Positions 43,728 to 52,148 are shown, counted from the stretch's first letter. The stretch: DNA of 64,000 nucleotides from Leifsonia xyli (GCA_003243275.1 QFQR01000007.1:62001-126000), one strand, 5' to 3'. Notes: generated by a model from the letters alone, not told the origin. A program made the numbers and translations.

Positions 43728-45058
43728 CGGCCTCCGCCGCTCCCGCGCGCGTGCTCGTGCTCCAACCGGCGGCGTGGCGGCGGGCGATCGCCCCGATGAT
43801 CGTCGCGGTCATGGTGCTGAGCATCGTGCTGCAGGACCCGGTGGCTCAGGTGCTGCCCGCGGGCACGCCGCGGCCACTCGTGTTCCTCGCGATCGCCGTG
43901 TCGGTCATGGCTGCGGTCGTGCTGGGGCTGGCTGCGGCATACCCGAAGATCACGGTCGGTGCGGACGGCGTGCTGCGTGTGCGGGGACGTTCCGTGCGCC
44001 CCGGGGAGCTTGTCCGCGTGCGGCGCTCGGTGTCGCGCGGGGGCGGTGCCGCCTACCTGGTGCTGACCTTCGACACGGATGCCGGGCGCCGCATCCGCGT
44101 GCTCGTCGCGGGCGCGCCGGTGCGGGGCCTGAACATCGAGCAACTGCGGCTGCTGCGTGAGGCGGCCGCGGCATCCGCGATCCCGACGGCGCGCGACTCC
44201 GCTCAGGAGAGGGCGTTCCTGAGCGAGAGCGTGCTGGCGAGCGGCAGGCGGGTGGAGGTGGATCGCGGCCTCGTGCTGCGTGAGCTCGACGAGCTGCGTG
44301 GGGTGCAGTTCGGGGCACCCGCGGCGGACGCCGTTGACGCCGCCGGCGCCGAGTCCGGCGCGACGGCGGAGGCGGCGCCGGTCGCCCCGGCGCCGCAGCA
44401 GGAGGGCCGTTTCGGCGCTGCTCGCGGTGACGACGTCGCCGCGGAGGAAACCCTCGCGATCGCCGCCCGTGCCACCCGCCGCGCCCGCCGCGTCGCGGTG
44501 TGGGTATTCGTGGCCGCGTGCGTGGCGGCTTCGACGGTTCTCGTGATCCTCGTCATCATGGAGATCACCGGCACCGATTTCGGGGCAGCCGACGAGGATC
44601 CGATGACGGCCGCGATGGGCATCCTGATCCTGGTCGCGGTGCTCGCGGGCATCGCGTGGGCGATCGCCGCAGATGTCGACGACGCCCGTCACCGCGCCGT
44701 CTCGCAGCGATGGCTCGCGGAGGCGTCTCCCGAGCAGCGGTTGCGCGGCATCCCCACCCCGTTCCATGCCGCGTGGCTGCGCGCACCGGGCGGACGGATG
44801 GCGGGCTTCGGGCTGTTCGTGCTCGGGATGCTGGCCCTCATGGCCGTCGTCGGTGGCCCGGTCGCCCTCGCCCAGGGCTTCGGACCACCCGCCGTGGGCA
44901 TCGTGGTGACGATCGCGGGCGCGCTCGCCGCCGGTGCCGGGTTGTGGGCGTGGCTCGCCCGCCGCCGCGCGCACGCGCGTCGTGTGGAATGGCTGATCGG
45001 GGTGGCGGGGGAGCAGGCCGCCGCCGGCCCGGCCCTCGGCGACCCCACGACCCGGTAG
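43724..45058 (+). CDS. Hypothetical polytopic membrane protein
   Basis: 444 residues. Two hydrophobic segments near the N-terminus are followed by a PH-like stretch (ITVGADGVLRVRGRSVRPGEL), then an Ala/Pro-rich linker (about 195-245) and four or five more membrane helices. No family is recognised with certainty. GTG 43724 overlaps the glycosyltransferase stop (GTGA), so the two are co-translated. The tRNA gene starts 10 bases after the stop. Confidence 0.6.
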   Translation: MTASAAPARVLVLQPAAWRRAIAPMIVAVMVLSIVLQDPVAQVLPAGTPRPLVFLAIAVSVMAAVVLGLAAAYPKITVGADGVLRVRGRSVRPGELVRVRRSVSRGGGAAYLVLTFDTDAGRRIRVLVAGAPVRGLNIEQLRLLREAAAASAIPTARDSAQERAFLSESVLASGRRVEVDRGLVLRELDELRGVQFGAPAADAVDAAGAESGATAEAAPVAPAPQQEGRFGAARGDDVAAEETLAIAARATRRARRVAVWVFVAACVAASTVLVILVIMEITGTDFGAADEDPMTAAMGILILVAVLAGIAWAIAADVDDARHRAVSQRWLAEASPEQRLRGIPTPFHAAWLRAPGGRMAGFGLFVLGMLALMAVVGGPVALAQGFGPPAVGIVVTIAGALAAGAGLWAWLARRRAHARRVEWLIGVAGEQAAAGPALGDPTTR

Positions 45059-45067
45059 CGTTGCCGT

Positions 45068-45141
45068 GGGGCGGTAGCTCAGCCGGTTAGAGCAGCGGAC
45101 TCATAATCCGTCGGTCACGGGTTCAAGTCCCGTCCGCCCTA
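45068..45141 (+). tRNA. tRNA-Met (anticodon CAT), integration target
   Basis: A 74-base cloverleaf. The acceptor GGGGCGG pairs with CCGCCCT (one G-U at the end), the D-arm has GCTC/GAGC, the anticodon loop is CTCATAA, and the T-arm is ACGGG-TTCAAGT-CCCGT. CCA is not encoded. Anticodon CAT and this loop fit elongator methionine; a tRNA-Ile2 (lysidine-modified) cannot be wholly excluded. Its 3' part is the left attachment site of the island. Confidence 0.92.
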
Positions 45142-45142
45142 C
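45109..45142 (+). repeat. attL core: tRNA 3'-end direct repeat
   Basis: A 34-base segment covering the 3' anticodon stem, T-arm and acceptor of tRNA-Met plus one base. Identical to 48068-48101. Confidence 0.9.
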
Positions 45143-45153
45143 CGAGTAAACAC

Positions 45154-45166
45154 TGGGAAGTCTGGG
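45154..45166 (+). repeat. Arm-type integrase site candidate (left)
   Basis: TGGGAAGTCTGGG, 12 bases inside the left core. It matches the 13-mer at 47994 at 12 of 13 positions. Confidence 0.5.
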
Positions 45167-45286
45167 CCTCTGCGCACGACGCTGCAAAAGCGAATCCCGT
45201 CCAAAACCCGTCGCTTCGGCGTGTCCTCCGGGACCGACTGGCAATTAGTCCTAATATCAGTGCCCACCCGAGACTGGAGATTCCTC

Positions 45287-46006
45287 ATGGCAGAAGACGC
45301 ACCCGACGCGAAGGTGTCGTTCCCCTACATGACCGCAGCTCAGTGGTTCGGAATCCGCGCAAAGCTTCGCCAGTCTGTGCCCAAGGCGATCGACATCGAT
45401 TGGATCATGTCGGCACTAGGCACCTCCGAGAAGGGCGCGAAGAACATCATGCCGCAGTTGCGCGCTGTGGGCCTTCTCACCGCGGAAGGTGCGCCGTCGG
45501 AACTCGCATTGGATCTTCGGGACGATGCGACCTACTCGGAGGCGGCGGGTCGGGTGCTGGAATCCCTTTACCCCGACAGCCTGCGGTCCGCCTACAGCGA
45601 CCCTGCGGAAGATCCGAGCCGGGTGGCGTCGTGGTTCATGCGTAATGCAAAGACCGGCCAGGCAGCTGCCTCCATGCAAGCGAAGTTGTACCTCACCCTG
45701 CTCAAGGGGGAGCTGCCGTCGCCTGACGACGCAAAGGCGACTCCGACGGCTACGCGAAAGCCGAAAGCTTCTGCTCCGAACAATGGTGGGGCGAAGGCTG
45801 CTGCTGCCGCTGCTGCAGGGAAGAAGGACGAGGTCAAGGAGCAGCCGCCTGCGGGCGGCGGTTCGGAAGGCTCCGGTGGCTCTGGGCGCTCGTCCGACGG
45901 CCCGACACTGCACATCGACCTACAGATTCACATCTCCGCTGACGCCGGGCGCGACCAGATCGATGCGATGTTCGAGAGCATGGCCAAGCACCTGTATGGG
46001 CGCTGA
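45287..46006 (+). CDS. DUF5343-type protein, partner of the SEFIR protein
   Basis: 239 residues. Residues about 10-150 (FPYMTAAQWFGIRAKL, then LGTSEKGAKNIMPQLRAVGL and LTAEGAPSELALDLRD) match the DUF5343 helical, winged-helix-like pattern. An Ala/Gly/Ser-rich flexible linker follows (about 155-205). A short C-terminal tail (LHIDLQIHISADAG, then a helix) is the small beta-alpha tail often seen at the end of such proteins. ATG 45287 is preferred over the GTG at 45221 because CTGGAGA sits at normal spacing. Its stop lies 11 bases inside the SEFIR gene, so the two are translationally coupled. A sensor or adaptor role for the effector is inference; no enzymatic motif is seen. Confidence 0.75.
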   Translation: MAEDAPDAKVSFPYMTAAQWFGIRAKLRQSVPKAIDIDWIMSALGTSEKGAKNIMPQLRAVGLLTAEGAPSELALDLRDDATYSEAAGRVLESLYPDSLRSAYSDPAEDPSRVASWFMRNAKTGQAAASMQAKLYLTLLKGELPSPDDAKATPTATRKPKASAPNNGGAKAAAAAAAGKKDEVKEQPPAGGGSEGSGGSGRSSDGPTLHIDLQIHISADAGRDQIDAMFESMAKHLYGR

Positions 46007-46835
46007 TTCGGAGCGTGAGCGTCTGCTGGCTGCGGTCGGCCATATCCGGGCCGACCCCGCCTATCGCGCACTGCAGAGAACTCAGGTGTCGGTCAGTGCC
46101 GATTCTGAAACGGGCGAGTCAGGCTCGGCGCGAACTGTGTTTGTTTCATGGGCGCACTCGAATATGGACTGGTCGAGCGCCGAGGCGAAAGAATGGCAGG
46201 CGCAACTTGCCGATCTCGCAGCCACCCTTGTAGAACTCGGCATCGACGCCGACATTGACCTCTTCCATCTTGACGAGGCGATCGACTGGACGCGGTTCGG
46301 ACCGAGCGGTATTCAGAACTCGGACATGACGGTGATCGTCTTGTCGGAGGCGTGGGCGGAGCGCTGGAGCGGCACGAATGCACCGACGGTCGGTGCCGGT
46401 GCTGCTGCCGAGGCCGACACGCTCCGAGGCCTTTTCGTGCGGAATCAGGCTGAGTGGCAGCGACGGGTGGTGATCGTGATGCTTCCGGGCGTTGCCGACT
46501 CATTGGTGCCGCCGGACCTGGAGCGGGTGAGTCGCCTCTACGTTGATCTAAGCGACCCTGACTCGATCGAGGCCGTCGTTCGGCTGATCACCGGACAGCC
46601 GCGGTTCCCGAAGCCGAAGCTTGGTCGAGTGCCTGTCCTCGCGCCGGACGACGACTACCGCGGCAAGGGCGGAGCGGCGAGTGAGTTGCGGCTGCGCCTA
46701 ATGGAGACGCGACGCCGTATGCGTACGCTCAAGGCGCAGAAGACGGATGCGGCGACGGTCGAGTTGCGGGAACTGACCCTTCGCGAGTCGGCCCTCCAGG
46801 GGTTCATCGACGCCATTCTCAAGAATGAGGACTAA
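45996..46835 (+). CDS. SEFIR-domain (TIR-like) protein, candidate anti-phage effector
   Basis: 279 residues. After a 45-residue N-terminal helix, a SEFIR domain (about 46-200) has VFVSWAHS in strand A, LGIDADIDLFHLDEAIDW in the second strand/helix, NSDMTVIVLSEAWAERW, and a Glu-containing AAAEADTLRG segment. The C-terminal 60 residues are a coiled-coil-like helix rich in Arg/Lys/Glu. SEFIR proteins are TIR relatives, and bacterial members have been reported as anti-phage effectors that deplete NAD. ATG 45996 overlaps the DUF5343 gene by 11 bases. It is convergent with the integrase, with stops overlapping by 3 bases. Confidence 0.82.
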   Translation: MGADSERERLLAAVGHIRADPAYRALQRTQVSVSADSETGESGSARTVFVSWAHSNMDWSSAEAKEWQAQLADLAATLVELGIDADIDLFHLDEAIDWTRFGPSGIQNSDMTVIVLSEAWAERWSGTNAPTVGAGAAAEADTLRGLFVRNQAEWQRRVVIVMLPGVADSLVPPDLERVSRLYVDLSDPDSIEAVVRLITGQPRFPKPKLGRVPVLAPDDDYRGKGGAASELRLRLMETRRRMRTLKAQKTDAATVELRELTLRESALQGFIDAILKNED

Positions 46836-47828
46836 GCCTCTCGTTGCAAGGGTGTGACCCGCGCGCTCGGGGCCGCAAGGCTCGCCTCGAACCGCGCCAT
46901 GTCGGAATCCCATGCATCCGGGAAGAAGTGCAGGTAGGTCTTGTAGGTGATGCTCGTATCGGCGTGCCCGAGCGCTGCCGCGACGCGCTCCATCGGCATG
47001 CCCGACTGCGCCCACAAGCTTGCTGCGGTGTGCCGAAGGTCGTGGAACCTCAAGGCGGGCCGTCCGATCGCCTCGGCGGCGGCACGGAACCGTCGGCGGT
47101 AGAAGCTGTCGTAGTCGTCGCCGCGCGGATGCTGCGTGAGATAGTCGCGCAGGAGCGCCGCGAGGTGCTGCGGCATCGGAACCGTCCGCGATGAGTTCGC
47201 TGACCTGGGGGAGTCCTCGCGCCAGCCGTCCTGCGTGCGCACGAGCGTGCCCTGAAACCGGATGCGCCCTCGGTGCACGTCTACGTCACCAACGCGGAGC
47301 GCGACCAGTTCGCCCGCTCGAAGTCCGCAGTACGCGCCGACACGCACGAGCAGGTCGTCCGGCGCTGAGCCGCTGAGCGCGGCTGCGAGCGCTTCCACCT
47401 CGGCTCCCCTCAGGAACTGCGGCGCAAACTTCTCGCTGTGCTGCACTCGCGGCAGCTCGGTACTCGTCGCAGGGGTTGTGGCCGATGAGCCGGTGTCGGA
47501 GCGCGTAGCGGAACACCTTGTTGGCGGCGATGAAGGCGTGCTTGACCGTGCTCGGGTGCAGGGGCTTCCCGCCGCGCTGCGTGGGCGTCGAGGCGAGCCG
47601 GGCAATCCACTGCTCCACGCCCTCGGAGGTGATCGAGGCGATGCGTCGGGTACCGAACGTCGGCAGCACCTGCCGGTCAAGCATCCGCCTGTACCCGTCC
47701 TGCGTCCGCACGTTCAGTCGCCCGGTGCTCACGGCCAACGCGGCCTCGGCGACTGCTGCGAAAACTTTGGAGTTCCGCACGAGCGGAGCGGTGCTATTGC
47801 CCTCGCCGAGGTCGCTTTCCACCCGCAC
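46832..47828 (-). pseudogene. int: Tyrosine recombinase (integrase), frameshifted
   Basis: Minus-strand gene in two frames. The N-terminal core-binding half (RTQDGYRRMLDRQVLPTFG, then TVKHAFIAANKVFRYAL) ends in CDEY near 47460. The catalytic half resumes one frame over at LPRVQHSEKFAPQFL, consistent with one extra G/C at 47459-47460. Catalytic residues are all present: Arg in CGLRAGEL, HDLRH, His in ALGHAD and Tyr in KTYLHFF. If repaired, the protein would be about 331 residues from GTG 47828, though the true start could be upstream. It is either a decayed integrase or a sequencing error. It would have inserted the island into tRNA-Met. Confidence 0.85.
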
Positions 47829-47993
47829 CGCGAACCGCTCAGCGGGTGTTGCATGAGCAACATAGGTCGTCGCGGTGTGCGCCGCAACCTTGCAGAGAAA
47901 ACCCGGCGAGAACCCGTCCAGTCGCGCCGGATGATGGGTGCCCGAGGTTGCCCGGCGTTGCCCTCGGTGCCGCCCCAAATGGCCCGGAATCAA

Positions 47994-48006
47994 TGGGAAG
48001 TTTGGG
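47994..48006 (+). repeat. Arm-type integrase site candidate (right)
   Basis: TGGGAAGTTTGGG, in the same orientation as 45154-45166 with one mismatch, about 60 bases inside the right core and upstream of the integrase gene. Confidence 0.5.
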
Positions 48007-48018
48007 TGACGGAGGGCA

Positions 48019-48100
48019 AGGGCGGGCAACGGTAGCTGGCGAATTCGATTGCCGACGCGCTCATATGCGTCGGTCACGGGTTCAAGTCCCGTCCGCCCTA
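48019..48100 (+). other. tRNA-like structure around attR
   Basis: AGGGCGG (48019-48025) pairs fully with CCGCCCT (48093-48099). CCGACGC/GCGTCGG (48052-48058/48067-48073) forms a 7-bp hairpin whose loop GCTCATAT holds CAT. The tRNA T-arm follows intact. The D-arm region is abnormal (26 bases, only a GCAA/TTGC pairing). It may be a degenerate tRNA remnant carried by the element, or chance. Confidence 0.4.
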
Positions 48101-48101
48101 C
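48068..48101 (+). repeat. attR core: duplicated tRNA 3' end
   Basis: Exact 34-base copy of 45109-45142 marking the right end of the island. Upstream similarity continues weakly into the anticodon loop (CTCATA) after a one-base length difference. Confidence 0.9.
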
Positions 48102-48117
48102 GAGTGATCCCGAGGGG

Positions 48118-48372
48118 TCAGAGGAGCGAGAGCTCCGTGAGCTTCGCCTCGACCTGCGGGTTCGTGGGCTCCACCTGGTGCGTGCCGTCGGGGTAGACGA
48201 CGACCGGGATGTTGGTGCGGCCCGAGATGGCGCGCGCGGCGTCGGCGGCCTCGGCGCTCGCCTCGACATCGACGTAGTCGTAGGCGACCCCCAGCTCGTC
48301 GAGCTGGGCCTTCGTGCGGCGGCAGTCGCGGCACCAGTCGGCGCCGTACATGGTGATGGTGGAGTCGGTCAC
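48118..48372 (-). CDS. Mycoredoxin/glutaredoxin-like protein
   Basis: An 84-residue thioredoxin-fold protein with the redox motif WCRDC (C-x-x-C, about residues 12-15) and the cis-proline region TNIPVVVYPDG. Such actinobacterial proteins reduce mycothiol mixed disulfides or act as small thioredoxins. GTG 48372 is the start that fits the domain. It is the first chromosomal gene after the island's right end, its stop lying 17 bases from attR, so the tRNA-Met and this gene were probably neighbours before insertion. Confidence 0.83.
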   Translation of the reverse strand: MTDSTITMYGADWCRDCRRTKAQLDELGVAYDYVDVEASAEAADAARAISGRTNIPVVVYPDGTHQVEPTNPQVEAKLTELSLL

Positions 48373-48437
48373 GGCCCCAGCGTACGTCGTCTCGCCACGC
48401 GTTCGCTGGAGCGGCGTTTCTCGGTGATCCCGCGGTG

Positions 48438-51400
48438 TCACCGCAGGTCGCGGATGCGGGCCGCGAGCGAGGCGTCGGCGCCCGTGCGGCGCTCCCAGCC
48501 GACCGCGATCACGAGCAGCACGATGCCTGCCGTCGCGAGGGTGATCCACCACAGCAGCGGGTTGACGGTGTCGCCGAGCTGCACGAGGAAGACGATCAGG
48601 ATCTCGAGCGGCAGGGCCGAGATGCCGAGCACGAAGGGCGCGGCGAGTGTCTTCCGCGCCCCGATGAGCACCGCGACGAGTGCGAGCGCGATCACCAGGA
48701 TGGCGCGCCAGGTCTGCGGGTCGGTGAAGGTGGCCATCACCGAGGGCAGCAGGGTCGCCGCGATGCCCGGTCCGAGGGTCGCCCACGACCCGCGGAATCC
48801 GATCGGCCAGCTGGTGGCCGTGCGCCGGTCACCAGGCTGAGCCCCGCGAGTGAACGCGATCGCACCGGCCAGCACGAGCGCGAGCCCCAGCGGCAGGGCG
48901 AAGCCCTCCACCCGCAGGATCTCGCGCTGGCTCCAGGCGGTGACCGCCACGGCCCAGGCGAGTGCCCACTGGAACCAGATCGGCGGCAACTGCACGCTGC
49001 CTGCCCGCGCCCGCCACGCCGTCGCGACCAGGATGCCGAGCAGCACGAGCTCGAGCGCCCACAGCGTCCAGATGGAGACCGCATCCCGTTCGATCGCCGT
49101 CATCGGACCGACCGCGAGGAACAGGAAGGCGGGCGCGTACACCCAGCGCGAGGTGAGGCCCGCGATCACCGCGAGCCGGCCGGCGGCACTCGCGATGCTC
49201 GCGCCGATGATCGCGAAGCCGAAGACCTGCATCATCGGATGCGCATCGGCGAGCGGCAGAGGATCCGCCGCCCAGCCGAGACGGGCACCCTGCACGGTGC
49301 CCGCGGCCCCGGCGATCACGGCGGCGAGCAGCAGCGCCGGACGGATGCGCTCGAACCGCGTCGGCACCGCGTCCGCGGTCCGCGTGATGAGCGCCGCCAG
49401 CACGACCAGCACCACGCCGGCGGCGAGCAGACCGGAGGCACGCCAGAGCTCGGGGGCTGCGGCGAAGGAGGTCCCCGTGCCGTTGCCCGTGATCGCGAGC
49501 AGCGCGAGCGACGGCACCACGGCGATCCCGAGTCCGGTGGCGACGAGCGCCGCGGCCGAGCGGGGCGCGGCGGTGCGGCGACGCGCCAGCAGCACCGTGC
49601 CGACCGTGATCGCGGCAGCAGCGGGCGGAAGCAGGTAGGGCTCGACCACGGTCACCCCGGCGAGCGCCCAGGCGCACCACAGGGCACCCGTCCAGGATGC
49701 GGCGGCCGTCCACCATCCGTAACGCCGGCGCATCCAGAGAGCGGTCGCCGCCGCGCCGATGCCGAGCACCAGCAGCACCACGAAGGCGATCTCGAACCCG
49801 GCCGCCGCCCGGACGAGCGCCAGCAGCACGGCGATGGCACCCGTCACCAGGGATGAGCTCTCGATCGCGAGTCGCACCGCGCCCGCGGTCGACTCCGTGA
49901 AGCCGTAGCGCACGAGGCCCGCACGCACGAGCCCCGTGGTCGGAAGCGCGCACGCCACGAGCACCGCGATGACGATGAGCGCGTAGGGCGACCCGCTCAC
50001 GGTGAGGAACTGCGCCGCGAGACAGACCACCACGACCGCGAGCGTCGGCACGAGCAGCGCCGCGGCGCCCGCCCGGAGCGGTCGGCCCGCGCCGGTGCGG
50101 CGCGTCAGCAGCAGCGTCACAGCGAGCAGGAAGATGACCCCGGTCGACAGGGCCGTCCAGCCGCTGCGCTCGATGAGCACCGAGACGATGCCGATCCCGA
50201 AGGGAACGGAGGTGACCCCGAGCACGGCGTACCAGCTGCCGACGGGCAGCCAGGAGGTGAGCGAGGAGCCGATCGCGACGAGGGCTGCCCCGCTCGTGAG
50301 CAGGCACAGCACCGGCAGGGTGCCGAGTTCGGTGAGGCTGAGTGCGGCGGCCCCCGCGATGATGGTGTAGCCGAAGCCGATCCCGGTGTGCACCGGACGG
50401 ATGGCGGGCGGTGCCGTGCGAGCCGCGAGCGCGAGGGCGGCGACCGCCGCGGCGCCCGTGACCGCGGCGATGGTCGCATCCGGCCAGGAGAAGGCGACGG
50501 CCTCCGCGATCGCGCCGTAGGCCACGGTGACGATCGGCGCGCGCAGGCCGAGTCGCGCATCCCGCAGGCGCGCCACGAACAGCAGGGCGAGCGACGCGGC
50601 GAGCGAGATGGCGAGCGCGTAGCCGATCGTGAGCGCGACGTGGCCGGGGAATGCCAGAGGCACAGCGGCGGCGGCGGGCACGGCGGTCCAGCGCGCGATG
50701 ACGGCGAGCGCGAACGCCCGCCGCGGTGCGGTCACGCCACGGGAGGCGACCCAGGCGCCGATCGCGAGCACCAGGAGCGACAGCGTCGCCACCAGGAAGG
50801 CGGTCGCGGTTTCGAGATCGATCCGCCAGGGGGTGCGCGAGAACCACGCCTCCGACAGCGCGAGAAGCCCTCGAGAGGCGACGGTCGCCGCGATCGGGAG
50901 GGCGACCACCCCGGCGACACCCAGCAGCGTCACGAGCAGCACGGGGCGGCGGACGCTGCCGGTGCGGCGGATGAGGGCGGTCGCGACCAGCGGGATCGTC
51001 ACGGCGATCGCGAACGACAGGAGACGCCAGTCGTCGGCGATCGGCAGCGCGAGCGCGGTCTGGAGCAGCGCGCCGGCGACCAGCACGCCCGTCGCGACGG
51101 TCCAGAGCGGCGCGGCGACGCCGCGGGTGCTGAGCAGTGCCGCGAGCGCGAGCGCGGCGAGGATGCCGGCGACGGCATATTCCCATCCCGGCATCGCGGA
51201 GAAGGGCACGAACAGGAAGCTCATGAGCACGGCGGAGATCACCCCGAGCAGCTGCAGCACGGTGAGGGTCACCCGGTCGGCCAGCAGCGGGGAGCCGATG
51301 CGGCGGGAGAGCAGCCGGGTGAGTTCGATGAGCGCCCATCCCGCGAACACGACACCGACATGCCCCCAGGTCGCGCCGAGGCCCTCCGGATCGGCGAGCC

Positions 51401-52148
51401 CCTGATCCTCGACGGCGTAGCCCGCGAAGGCGGGCACGAGCGCGAGCGCGACGAGCCCGGACCACAGCCAGGTGCGCATCCGGAACCAGGCGCCGATCGC
51501 GACCATCGCGCCGCCGCTCACGAGCAGGCCGAGCGTTCCGAAGAACCAACCGCTCGTGCCCTCGGGTGCGACGCGCGAGAAGGCCCACACATCGAGTGCC
51601 AGGAAGACCATGCCGAGGGCGCCCACAGCCTCGGCCGAGAACTGCAGTCGTCGGCTGTGCAGGAGCCACGCGCCGCCGAGGAACACCGCTGTCACGATCG
51701 CGATGATCGTCGTGCGGGTCGTGAAGTCCGTGAGATCGGGGTTGAGGAAGGTGAAGACGATCGCGGCGACGGCGAGCAGTCCGGCACCGACGACGGCGAG
51801 CACCGACTGGAGGCTCACGGCGGAGCGGGGGCGCTCGAGCTGCGGCCCCGCGACCCCGTCCATCGGGTTCGCGGCGCCCGTCGCAGCAGCAGCGGGTGCC
51901 GCGGCCGGCACCGCAGCCGTGATCGCGACCGTCGGCAGCGCGTCGATGACCGCCTGACGCCGCCGTGCCGCGGTGACCAGATCCTCCGAGGCCGCCCACA
52001 GCTCCGCGCCGGCCTCCCGCAGATCCGCGCCACAGCGCGTGCACACCCCGCCCCGGATCGCAGGACCGTTGCTCCAGGAACGGGTGTGGCATCGGGGGCA
52101 GGCCTCCGCGTCGAGCGCGAACCGGGCGACGTCGTCAGTCCAGGTCAT
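48438..52148 (-). CDS. Very large polytopic membrane protein with N-terminal zinc ribbon
   Basis: 1,236 residues. The first 45 residues contain two CxxC knuckles (CPRCHTRSW and CTRCGADL), a zinc ribbon. After a short linker there are more than 30 consecutive hydrophobic segments of leucine/alanine-rich character with few polar loops. No transporter signature or catalytic motif is recognised. ATG 52148 is the first start. The protein resembles large actinobacterial hypothetical proteins annotated only as membrane proteins. It stands alone, divergent from the DUF1684 gene. Confidence 0.7.
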   Translation of the reverse strand: MTWTDDVARFALDAEACPRCHTRSWSNGPAIRGGVCTRCGADLREAGAELWAASEDLVTAARRRQAVIDALPTVAITAAVPAAAPAAAATGAANPMDGVAGPQLERPRSAVSLQSVLAVVGAGLLAVAAIVFTFLNPDLTDFTTRTTIIAIVTAVFLGGAWLLHSRRLQFSAEAVGALGMVFLALDVWAFSRVAPEGTSGWFFGTLGLLVSGGAMVAIGAWFRMRTWLWSGLVALALVPAFAGYAVEDQGLADPEGLGATWGHVGVVFAGWALIELTRLLSRRIGSPLLADRVTLTVLQLLGVISAVLMSFLFVPFSAMPGWEYAVAGILAALALAALLSTRGVAAPLWTVATGVLVAGALLQTALALPIADDWRLLSFAIAVTIPLVATALIRRTGSVRRPVLLVTLLGVAGVVALPIAATVASRGLLALSEAWFSRTPWRIDLETATAFLVATLSLLVLAIGAWVASRGVTAPRRAFALAVIARWTAVPAAAAVPLAFPGHVALTIGYALAISLAASLALLFVARLRDARLGLRAPIVTVAYGAIAEAVAFSWPDATIAAVTGAAAVAALALAARTAPPAIRPVHTGIGFGYTIIAGAAALSLTELGTLPVLCLLTSGAALVAIGSSLTSWLPVGSWYAVLGVTSVPFGIGIVSVLIERSGWTALSTGVIFLLAVTLLLTRRTGAGRPLRAGAAALLVPTLAVVVVCLAAQFLTVSGSPYALIVIAVLVACALPTTGLVRAGLVRYGFTESTAGAVRLAIESSSLVTGAIAVLLALVRAAAGFEIAFVVLLVLGIGAAATALWMRRRYGWWTAAASWTGALWCAWALAGVTVVEPYLLPPAAAAITVGTVLLARRRTAAPRSAAALVATGLGIAVVPSLALLAITGNGTGTSFAAAPELWRASGLLAAGVVLVVLAALITRTADAVPTRFERIRPALLLAAVIAGAAGTVQGARLGWAADPLPLADAHPMMQVFGFAIIGASIASAAGRLAVIAGLTSRWVYAPAFLFLAVGPMTAIERDAVSIWTLWALELVLLGILVATAWRARAGSVQLPPIWFQWALAWAVAVTAWSQREILRVEGFALPLGLALVLAGAIAFTRGAQPGDRRTATSWPIGFRGSWATLGPGIAATLLPSVMATFTDPQTWRAILVIALALVAVLIGARKTLAAPFVLGISALPLEILIVFLVQLGDTVNPLLWWITLATAGIVLLVIAVGWERRTGADASLAARIRDLR

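Larger units (their letters stand above)
45109..48101. mobile_element. Small integrative element in tRNA-Met with DUF5343-SEFIR cargo
   Basis: Bounded by a 34-bp perfect direct repeat (45109-45142 and 48068-48101), whose first copy is the 3' end of the tRNA. Inside are a DUF5343-type gene, a SEFIR gene and a tyrosine integrase gene only. Codon choice in the cargo is less GC3-biased than in the flanks (for example GCA, AAG, ACT runs), consistent with transfer. No replication or conjugation genes are present, so it depends on other elements for movement, and its integrase is frameshifted. Confidence 0.85.

Noticed and set aside
45068..45141. tRNA-Ile2 (CAT with lysidine)
   Set aside because: The CAT anticodon could fit, but the arm sequences look like elongator methionine. 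Left as a minor possibility.
47829..48269. Upstream extension of the integrase N-terminal frame through attR
   Set aside because: It reads through the tRNA 3' copy, giving the familiar RTGLEPVTDA artefact, and has no family match there.
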